In this document: positions 56,001 through 64,000 of the stretch, piece by piece | How the letters are laid out: each line of letters starts with the position of its first letter | How positions within the stretch are numbered: position 1 is the first letter of the stretch | Notes under the pieces: generated by a model | Told to the model about the DNA's origin: nothing | Database searches by the model: none | What the model saw: the letters and a program-made list of their open reading frames with translations, nothing else | NCBI GenBank assembly: GCA_043228905.1 | Contig: JBHGNT010000002.1 | Span: 23,870,001 to 23,934,000 of the forward strand | Source of the DNA: Azolla caroliniana | Lineage: Eukaryota > Polypodiophyta | Length of the DNA stretch: 64,000 nucleotides | Direction of reading: 5' to 3' | Program-made: the position numbers and the translations under genes

Positions 56001-56182
56001 GATTTTTCTTACAAACCTCGAATTCTTGATTCTAGTACTAAACATTTACGTTCTAAAGTGATTCGGCTATTCAAGATCAAATGGATGGATAAACCTATTG
56101 ACAATGCCACATGGGAACACGAGCATATGATTAAGGCACAATTTCCTCATTTTATATTGCAAGAGTGCAATCTCTTGAAGTA
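53020..56182 (+). pseudogene. Chromovirus G pol (protease end, RT, RNase H, integrase, chromodomain)
   Basis: The frame begins inside a protease (ILGYPWF, then SIDWVNHSITF), where Copia F inserted. RT shows [26 protein letters not shown] then a stop, [19 protein letters not shown] and FLDDILVCS (about 53840-53875); RNase H METDASDYAIGVILYQGG and TIDHQSLKYFCDQ; integrase SMDFIVSLPRTQRG (about 55130), SDRDSKFTSDFW (about 55320) and SDGQTERVNQIIEDML (about 55415). The chromodomain ends it (SKVIRLFKIKWMDKPIDNAT, about 56050-56115). Gag and the protease active site are not present; the left half was lost beyond Copia F. At least six stops or shifts. Confidence 0.85.
54880..55005 (+). repeat. 63-bp tandem duplication in G integrase
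   Basis: Two units (54880-54942, 54943-55005) repeat CATGAATGTCATGATGCACC and the following bases, doubling the HECHDAP histidine region of the integrase zinc domain. Confidence 0.88.
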
Positions 56183-56190
56183 GGGGAGCA

Positions 56191-56580
56191 TGTTATGTAC
56201 ACATAATGTAGGTGAGGGTAGGTCATTAATATTTACATAAGTGAAGGGTATGTTCACTAATGTTAAAGAGGGGACTAACGTGATTGGATAGAAGGAATGA
56301 TAGGTGCATGCACTATCATGATTTGGACAACCAATGAATGGAGAACATTTTAGAAAGGCACATCTATTCAAGGGGCCTAGGAAGAGGTAAAAATATGAGG
56401 CTTAACTACCCTCATAAGGACATTATGTCGGAAGGTTGTTGTCTTAGACACCGGTGGTGCGGGCTAGGCTTTCGTCTTGATCATCATGTTATCTCTTCCA
56501 AGGTATTAGTCATCCTAATATCCGACGGTATGGAACGTCGGTGGTGACGGGAACTAAAGGCCCCTTATGCGCAACGCTCA
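56191..56580 (+). repeat. Probable 3' LTR of chromovirus G
   Basis: A purine tract AAGTAGGGGAGCA directly precedes TGTTATGTACACATAATG at 56191. No second copy is in the window, so the right end is only estimated. Confidence 0.5.
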
Positions 56581-56597
56581 TCCTAACATCCAGCTCT

Positions 56598-56696
56598 CTA
56601 TAGCCGGGTACTCCTCATCCGGTTTCGGCCTCAGCCGAGTTTGCTTATCAGCACTGTTCTTCTCCCTTCCCATCCGGAGGGACCTGTCTCCCAACA
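56598..56696 (-). repeat. Fragment of a Copia B-type LTR
   Basis: The minus strand matches the start of the Copia B 3' LTR (TGTTGGGAGACAGGTCCCTC, then CATCCGG/CCGGATGGGAAG, CAGTGCTGATAAGCAAACTC) for about 100 bases and then stops. 56697-57111 holds no gene I recognise; a B-box-like GGTTCAAACCCC lies at about 56932. Confidence 0.82.
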
Positions 56697-57111
56697 GGTG
56701 GTAGGTTGCTTATGTCTAGATCCTAGCTCAGGGGTGATCAAGTGGAACGGGTTCTTTTATCCAATTTATTTTCCTTCTTTTTACGTTATTTTGGTCTATT
56801 GATTAGTAATAGACTCTTAACATAAAGGTTCCAGATATAGTTGAGAGAGACATGCGAAGATAAAGATTAAATATATAGTAGAATCTTGTTCAAATGGGAA
56901 GATCTAAGGATAAGGGTAGTAAGCTTAACGGTTCAAACCCCACTAGGGTTGATAATGGGGGAAAGATGAGCTACGATTTGTAAGAACAACAATGAATTGT
57001 GCAATATATATGAACTTGATTAAAATACCTTTTGCTTCTTTGGCCACCCATGAGAAGATAAGATAAGTGAACACAAAAAGAAAAGCAATGGTGTACACTT
57101 AAAGAGGTACC

Positions 57112-59417
57112 AACATGTTCGCGTTCACAAGTGGAAGGATCGTGCAGAAATGGAAGGATAAGGAATATTTTGTCTGATCTTGGGGCTTTTTTGGCCATTT
57201 CACAAAACACCTTGATACCAGTATCACATGTTCTCGAAAACTTGATGAAAATGCTAAAAAATTCACCATTTGCTAAAATTGGGAAATGTCAAAATTTGGC
57301 CAAATACGAAAAGTAACTTTGTGTATTTTAAAGGAAAAATGACAACTAATAATTTTTTAGATCTTAAGGAAATCAAAAGCAGAAGATTTCAAAACAATCA
57401 ACTTTTGTATATGATTGAATAAAATGTTGTCTAAATCTGTTACATATCGTTGCACAAAATATACATTCATGAGTTATTTGTATCACTGTGATCACTCCTT
57501 TCATGAGAGTCACTATTATAGCTAATATACAATTATGACTCTTCCTCCTCAGTTTAAAATGTACCAATCAAAGCATTATCTTCATCTACAACCAAATGGT
57601 GTCTCCAAATTATGTGCACTAAATTTTGTTCACCTTCAATCTAAGACACCTTCTAGACTTGGTAATTTTTCTTTTATTATTTGTATCATTGACATCCTTA
57701 AACATCCAACTTTTGTCAGTGTAAAGTCATAAACAATGATTACCATCGAAACAATTATTCTAAAAACAAATATTTCAGTACAATTCGATACAATGTAACG
57801 AATTTAGATTGCAATACAATTTGATACTCAGGTTCAAAGCGTTTTGGTCACAATTGGTTGGATTCTTAATATTGAGTTCAGGTTTAAAGTTTAAAGTTTA
57901 AAGTTTAAAGTTTTTATTTCTGTAAGTATCGAATTGCGATGAAAGCATCACAATTCGAAACTTAAATTCAAATATTGAAACCTGAATTCGATACTAAGTA
58001 TCGAGTTCATGTTTACATATTTTATTTTATGTTTTAAGTTGATAAAAAATTAAAAAAATCTTTAAACTTGAACTTGGTACTTAGTATCGAGTTGTGATGA
58101 AAATAGACTATTTTCATCACAATTCGATACTAAGTATCGAGTTCATGTTTACATATTTTATTTTATTTTTTAAGTTGAAAAAAAAATTGATAAAAAATAA
58201 TAAAAAAATCTTTAAATTTGAACTTGGTACTTAGTATTGAGTTGTGATGAAAATAGGCTGTTTTCATCACAATTCGATACTTAGTATCGAAAACAGGTTT
58301 CGAATTGTGATGCTTTCATCATAATTCAATACTTACGAAAATAAAAATAAATAAATAACTTTAAACCTGAACTCGATACTAAGTATTGAATTGTAGTGAA
58401 AACACCCTATGTTCATCACAATTCAATACTTAGTATCGAATTCAAGTTTCAAATTGTGATATTTTCATCACAATTCAATACTTAGTATCGAATTCAGGTT
58501 TAAAGTTTTGAATTATTATTTTTTTATGAAATAAAATAAAAATTTTGATCTTAAGTTTGATACTAAAAATAGAATTTTGATGCAAACACTTTGAACCTGA
58601 GTATCGAATTAGTACTGCAATCTAAATTCGTTACATTGTATCAAACTGTTCTGACATCTCTTTTTTTAAAATAATTGTGTCAATGGTAATCATTGTGTAT
58701 GACTTTACACCAACAAAAGATGGATGAGCAAGTGACTTTCATTCACATGAGGATTAAAGCCTTAACGTTTTCACCATGGATCGCATGAACCAATTCCTCC
58801 ATTAATTGGTGAACTTAGGGAACTTATTGATTTTGACGACGATCTAGTAGAGGACCCTACTATTGCTAGCCTATGTGGAGTAGATACTACTGCACAAATT
58901 TTCGAGGAGAGTTCTCAAAAGGAAGAAGAGGAGAGCAGTGCGGATACCCTAATAACTGTGTGATATATTCGAAGGATATATTAATGTTCACATCTAGGTT
59001 TGACAGTTTTAATAGTTCATGAATATTGTCTACATTTTTGGAGTTCTGACCTTATGGATGTTGATTAGCACTAAATTTATAGATGTTGATGACACTTCTA
59101 GAACCTACATCTCCTCAAGATAGTAAAACCATTAATCTTAACTTGTTCTTTGAGTTAACCATTGTGATTGTCCTTAAGTTAACCACATTTCATATTTGTA
59201 GACCATCAACATTTAAACATTTATCGAAAAACTATTGAATTTTAGAAACGATCATTTTGACACTTGTTAAATCTCAAAAAAGCAGCGAATTTTATATGTT
59301 ATTTACGACATGTGATACAGGTGTATCAACTTTCTGAAAATTGCCTAAAATCGCAAATTATAAAAGGAATCTAATAATGGAATGCGCGATCCTTCCACTT
59401 CTGAACGTGAACGTGTT
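57112..59417. mobile_element. Inverted-repeat element of about 2.3 kb, superfamily unknown
   Basis: 57112-57146 and the reverse complement of 59383-59417 match at most positions (shared cores GTTC-CGTTCA-AAGTGGAAGG and ATCG-GCA). A second inverted match (GTATCACATGT) lies about 100 bases in from each end. TACC occurs directly outside both ends (57108-57111, 59418-59421). Short open frames at 57535-57732 and about 58820-58963 (acidic C-terminus EESSQKEEEESSADTLITV) look like parts of a lost gene I cannot name. The inner foldback at 57703-58726 may be part of it or a later insertion. Confidence 0.55.
57703..58726. repeat. Foldback element rich in GATACTAAGTATC palindromes
   Basis: The first and last 150 or so bases are inverted repeats (GTGTAAAGTCATA-ACAATG, then GATACAATGTAACGAATTTA, then GATACTCAGGTTCAAAG). 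The middle is a series of smaller inverted repeats built from CACAATTCGATAC, GATACTAAGTATC and TTTTCATCACAATTCGATAC, including a roughly 138-bp direct duplication (from about 58010). There is no coding capacity. The single strand could fold into a very long hairpin. Confidence 0.8.
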
Positions 59418-59481
59418 TACCACTAATTTTCTTCAACAAAGGAGATCATGAACGATGAACATAAGTAGCAAGAGAGCTCAT

Positions 59482-60576
59482 TGTTGGGGTAATACCTTTG
59501 TAAAGAACTATAAAGATAAGTTGTAGGCCTTTTTAGTTCTTCATCTCCTCTTAAGATTAAAGCTAGATCTCTCTCTCTCTCTCTCATAATTTAACAACAA
59601 ACCTAATCTCCCTTTTATGTGTTTTATGGTAATCTTAACTATCAATTCAGAAGAAGGATGGTTTGCTTATTCACTTGTGTTCTTATGTGTTATGTACTTA
59701 ATAAGTTTAAGGCTTAAGCATTCACAAGGCATTAGTAAGTTTCTTAGTCGGTCCTCTTTTCTAGAGAGGAGAATGAGAGTTTGTTAAGTCAAATTATACA
59801 ATGTTAGTTGCTCAAGGGTTCCTAACAACAACTTGCGCTTGGTGTGCTAACAAGAGGGTGCATAAAAGTATGAACATGATCTCGATGAGGAAATACAACT
59901 CTAATCAAGATGAAGACCTACTCCCATTGAAAGCTCCTTGAGCTCGCACAAGGTAATGGGTAAGCACATAGTATTTCCCATCACCAACCCTTGTACCTCC
60001 CTTTCTATAAGGAAGTGTGTAAGCTCCATAATTTTTTATTTACAACCACTCATGCTTGATTTGTAATTGAAAGGGTACAAAATGGTCTAGCCTTAACACA
60101 CAATCTTGATGAGGGGATACAACTCTAGTTGAGACAAAGATGTGCGCTCATTAGATCCTCCATGATTAGGCACAAGGTAATGGGTAAGCTCACAATATTG
60201 CTCAACACCAAACCTTGTGCCTCCCTTTCTATCAATAAAGGTTGTAAGCTCCATTGATTTATGTACTTTCATAAATATGAAGTTATTGATAAGTAATTAT
60301 CAATGTCTTAGATAAGTGAATATAAGAAACACAAACTATTTGGTTCATGTCTATAGTAATCAAAGAGCTTAAATCATCAATGATCTTGCTTCATCATTGT
60401 ATTCTATCAACGTTGATGAATCATCTACCAAAGGTGAACCTAGTAGTGCATTCGAAAATCTAGATTGTGGGACTTTTGCATTCTCAATACATATAATGAC
60501 ATCTTAAACTTCTTGAATTGTGTCCTCAACTTGACCCTAACTTAGGTTTAAGAATTTTTTAGAGTTAAATCTTTTA
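59482..60576 (+). repeat. Probable 5' LTR of another LTR retrotransposon
   Basis: Starts TGTTGGGGTAATACC and is followed by a primer site TGGTATCAAAGCGAAA (60579 on), fitting initiator tRNA-Met. About 1.1 kb long. Inside is a diverged direct duplication of about 150 bases (59878-60029 and 60101-60255; CACAAGGTAATGGGTAAGC, GTAAGCTCCAT). Only about 160 bases of interior follow before a LINE tail, and no 3' LTR is in the window. Confidence 0.6.
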
Positions 60577-60744
60577 TCTGGTATCAAAGCGAAAATCAAT
60601 CATAGCATAGATGAGATCAATACATTTGTCATAATTAAGAGTCAAGAAAAAAGAGTTTCTCAAGGTCACATCGGAAGAAAATATCCATGATAAAGGGAAA
60701 ACTTTTGAATCAATAGCATAAGTGGGGTGTTTCAAGCATACATT

Positions 60745-61530
60745 TGAAGGCTTATTGGAAATGAATTTGGTCTTTCAGGGAACCAACCAAATATATTCTC
60801 TTCAAATGGCTTTTACTACATGCAGCACTATCAATAGGTTAGCCACTGAAAGGAGATGTGACAACCATTCGTAGAGAATGTTGTTATTACGGTAAGATGC
60901 AGGAAACCACCAAGCATGCTCTCTGGTCCTGTTCACTAGGCCATCAAGTATGGAAGCAAGTTCTTCCTTTATTCTTGACGATTAATGTTGGTTGCCTCTT
61001 CTCCTAGGAATCCGCAGTATGGGGGGTTCTCCATTCCAACCTCTTGTTGTATGAGGCAGATGATGCTCCAGAGGATATCAATAGGCATTTAGTCTTGGTC
61101 TCCCCCTTTCAACAACCTCACAAGCAAGTGCATGCAGCCCATGTATGGAAAATAGTATCAATGGTTACATTATGGATCTTATGGAAAGGTATCATTGTAA
61201 AAAACGATATGATTCCATAACTCCTCTTCTCTCTGATATATTGTCTGAACTATGGGAGAGCTTATTGGTGGTAGTGTGTGGGCAATATAACACTATGCAT
61301 GGCTCTTTGGAGGTTATTCTTAAGAAAAGGAAAAAAATAATGCAGTAATGGAGGAAGTTGCTTCTATTCATGGTCTCCTCTCAAGCACAAATATGGAATT
61401 ACCATCGCCCTTGGTCCTTGCTCTGACCATCTCCTTTGTACATGGCACTTTCTAATTGTACACTTTGTAGCCTTTCGGAGCTTTTCTTAATACTAATGAA
61501 GGAAATCTTTTGGGGAAAATATATATATAT
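60745..61530 (+). pseudogene. LINE 3' end (reverse-transcriptase zinc-binding domain and tail)
   Basis: A shifted, stop-ridden frame reads ETTKHALWSCSLGHQVWKQV (about 60905-60965) and later VTLWILWKG (about 61165-61190). This is the zf-RVT Cys/His domain and C-terminus typical of plant non-LTR elements. After the coding part comes an untranslated tail ending in GGGGAAAA and a (TA)n tract (about 61514-61540), the usual end of a LINE. The 5' part, including RT, is missing. 61541-61774 holds nothing recognisable. Confidence 0.72.
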
Positions 61531-61774
61531 ATATATCCATGTTATTTACTAGAACCACTAAAAACATTTCTCAATCAAGCTACGTTATTTCCTATACGGT
61601 TTCATCCCATAGAGAAGCCTACTTAGATTATGCTAGAGAAGTAAATTCCATATTATACATCGCAAGTTCCTTCAAGGGTCTTTGATGAGGAGTGAAATTG
61701 TGAATCTTTTGGAGCATAGAAACTAATAGGAACTCCACAATTGCATTTAATGGCTTAAAGATGAGTTCATTCTT

Positions 61775-62154
61775 GTAGAAAGCAACGTGCGGAAGCAAGT
61801 ATGAAGACCGAATAGAAGGAAGGAAACTCAAGTTTAATGGAGAGCTTGAGCTTACACGGTATACGCGGGAGAGATAGAGAGAGTGAGAGAGAAGACACAA
61901 AAAACTATATTCAACAATAATACTCAGTCTGTACATAAGATGTGCTCAGTGAACATTTTTATACAAGTCCTAGAAGGACTGACCGAAGTACTGACAGTAC
62001 TTCAATGCTCATCAAGAGCTCCTACACTAACTCCCAAATATATTCCTCACGGAATATCTTTCCTAACGACCTCCCGGTTTACGCACTCGGCCTAGCCGAT
62101 CCAGTCCTCGGCTTCTTCAGCCGAACCGGCCGATGTTGAGCTTGTCTCTCAACA
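61775..62154 (-). repeat. 3' LTR of Copia H
   Basis: About 380 bp, similar to 21677-22048; the left boundary is set by alignment and is uncertain by a few bases. Confidence 0.82.
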
Positions 62155-62156
62155 CT

Positions 62157-64000
62157 CCCCCTCAAGCTCAACTCGAGGCTCTTCGGGATCCTCGGGCTCA
62201 CAGCTCCGGTTCCTCCTGGCTTCACGCCTCGCTCGCGCTCCTCGACCTGTTCGACTCCGCGCGCTTCGACCCTTCCGGTCGGCTCGTCTGCTCATGCGGC
62301 CCTTATCAGCTCTTCTGCTATTGCGGTGTCGACACTTCTTCTGCTGCCTTTTCTTCCGCTTGGGCCTCCGTTGATTCAACGTGTCTGAATCAAACATCCG
62401 AACCAACTCGGCTACCTCCGATCGGTTTTCGCTCTCGTCCGAGTTGGCTGTCTCCAACTCCCATGCGTGGTTGGCTTCGGCTCTCTCCTTCGGTTGCTCC
62501 CCTTCTGTCTGCTTCCGAACTTTTCCGCGGGTCCGCCCTCGGCTTCTTCAGCCGATCCGATGTCGAACTTGTCAACCGACTCGGTGTCGCGGTGTCCGCT
62601 CCTTTCCTGCTACCTTGCTTGGTCGTTCGAGACTGTTCTCCCCCTCAAGGTCGGCACGTCAAGGTGACGCAACCCGAGCGCACTTGAGAATTGCCGCAAC
62701 TTGTCCAGACCAAGAGGCTTGGTGAAGATGTCGGCAGCCTGTCGATCCGTCGGAACGTACTGAAGTTCGACTTCACCGGAAAGGACACGCTCACGGATGA
62801 AATGGTAGTGCACCTCAATGTGCTTGGTCCGTGCGTGGAAGACGGGGTTCTTCACGAGTTGGATGTTGCTGAGGTTGTCGCAGTAGATCGTCGTTGGATC
62901 AGTCACCTCCTCTTGCAGGTCCTTAAGTAGCCGCTTCAACCATATGGCTTCGCATGTCGCGACAGCCGCTCCTTGGTACTCAGCTTCAATGCTCGACAGA
63001 GCAACTGTCGGCTGCTTCTTACTGCACCACGCGATTGCGGCACTCCCGAGGGAGAACGCGTATCCAGACGTGGATCGGCGATCAACGGCGTTGCCAGCCC
63101 AATCAACATCAGTGTAGCCGACTAACTACGCGGCTGCACCGGTCCGATATAGCAGTCTACGGTCCTTAGTGCCGCTTACGTACCGAAGTACGCGTTGCAC
63201 ACACTAAAGGTGCTCCTCGGTAGGTCGTGCCATGAACTGACTGATCACCCCGACCGGATAATTGAGGTTGGGTTGGGTGATGGTCAAGTATATGAGGCTT
63301 CCGACAATTTGTAGGAATCTCATCGGGTCGCATACCTTTCCCGTATCGGGACGAAGCTTGACGGTTCTGTCCAGAGGAGTCAAGATGGACTTACAGTCGG
63401 CCATCCCGAGTTTGAAGAGCATACTCAGCACATAATGACGTTGGCTGATCAATATGCCTTCGGGGGTACGGATCGCTTCGATCCCGAGGAAGTAATGAAG
63501 GTCCCCCAGATCCTTCATGTCGAACGATGGCGCAAGCTGGAGTTTCACGCGGTCGATTTCACCTAGGTCGGCGCCGGTGATGACCAAGTCATCAACATAC
63601 AGTAAAATACTAACCGGTCCGAGTCAACCTTTCCGGATGAACAGGGAAGAGTCCGATTTTGACGTGACGAAGCCCAACCGACGCAGTTGTTGCGTGATCT
63701 TCGCGTTCCAAGCACGCGGGGCTTGCTTTAGTCCGTAAAGGGACTTCTTCAGTCGGCATATTGCCGAGGAGTTCGTTCTAGAGTGAAATCCAGGGGGTTG
63801 TACCATGTACACCTATTCCTCAAGGTCACCTTGCAGGAACGCATTCTTTACATCCATCTGATGTAGGTGCCACCCCTTGGCCGTGGCTACTGCGAGCAAA
63901 ACACGGACGGTCGTCATTTTCTCGACCGGCGCAAACGTCTCATCGTAGTCGATGCCGTGTTTCTGCGCGTAGCCCTTTGCCACTAGCCGAGCCTTGTACC
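62157..64000 (-). pseudogene. Copia H pol: RT, RNase H and basic C-terminal extension
   Basis: RT runs from the window end (MYMVQPPGFHSRTNSSAICR, SLYGLKQAPRAWNAKI, LYVDDLVITGADLGEID near 63600-63570, DLGDLHYFLGIEAI). RNase H follows ([33 protein letters not shown], about 62900-62790) with the tail [16 protein letters not shown]. After a stop near 62610 the reading continues in a related form: an acidic stretch, then a very basic tail (RRPKRKKRQQKKCRHRNSRR) that ends at 62149-62151, at the purine tract. A few stops are present (for example near 63625 and 63205). Confidence 0.85.

Larger units (their letters stand above)
61775..64000 (-). mobile_element. Copia H: family I Copia, 3' part (cut by window end)
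   Basis: 3' LTR 61775-62154 (end TGTTGAGCTTGTCTCTCAACA in part), then on minus a purine tract GAGGGGGAG, a C-terminal extension, RNase H and RT. It is the closest relative of Copia D in the window and better preserved. Confidence 0.88.

Noticed and set aside
56915-56960. B-box-like GGTTCAAACCCC, considered as a tRNA gene
   Set aside because: No acceptor stem or anticodon arm can be formed around it.

Overview
This window is plant nuclear DNA made almost entirely of transposable elements. I see no housekeeping gene, tRNA, rRNA or CRISPR array. The evidence for a land plant is: Ty1/Copia and chromodomain Ty3/Gypsy elements with tRNA-Met type primer sites, a short-intron GT-AG gene, a hAT-type MITE and a LINE tail. 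The DUF7869-like gene and one Gypsy gag type remind me of non-flowering plants (moss, lycophyte, fern). That is an impression from memory, not a result.

Layout. (1) 1-1785: truncated Copia, minus strand (family I). (2) 1956 to about 17916: a large plus-strand LTR element with Gag remnants, two zinc knuckles, two retropepsin-like domains and an integrase C-terminal module but no reverse transcriptase. It is interrupted by a family I solo LTR (4356-10084), itself interrupted by young Copia A (4501-9825, 606-bp LTRs about 1 percent diverged, 1342-codon pol). (3) About 18060-53019: minus-strand Copia F, split by Gypsy E (19054-48475). Gypsy E is split by a DNA transposon, here called T (21279-46745), which is split by Copia D (21677-27282), Gypsy C (28996-40235, itself split by Copia B 30784-36177) and a hAT-type MITE (42038-42867). 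A second MITE copy (49974-50802) sits in Copia F, and F sits in chromovirus G (53020-56182). Nesting is six deep: G > F > E > T > C > B. Most joints have target-site duplications, and several host reading frames stay open across the inferred empty site. (4) 56.2-64 kb: end of G, a Copia B-type LTR fragment, an inverted-repeat element with an inner foldback, an LTR with primer site, a LINE tail, and the start of Copia H (family I), cut by the window edge.

Most interesting object: transposon T. It has terminal inverted repeats of about 35 bp starting CAC and an 8-bp target duplication with two mismatches. Net of nested insertions it is about 7.8 kb. It carries two head-to-head genes: a DUF7869-type protein (candidate RNase H-fold transposase) on minus, and a six-exon gene on plus fusing a ParB-like domain to a beta-class amino-methyltransferase. 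Both are broken here by stops, frameshifts and insertions, so this is a fossil. The layout suggests a DNA transposon that carried its own DNA methyltransferase.

A second notable object is Gypsy C, whose LTRs carry a near-continuous heat-shock-element array just upstream of a TATA box.
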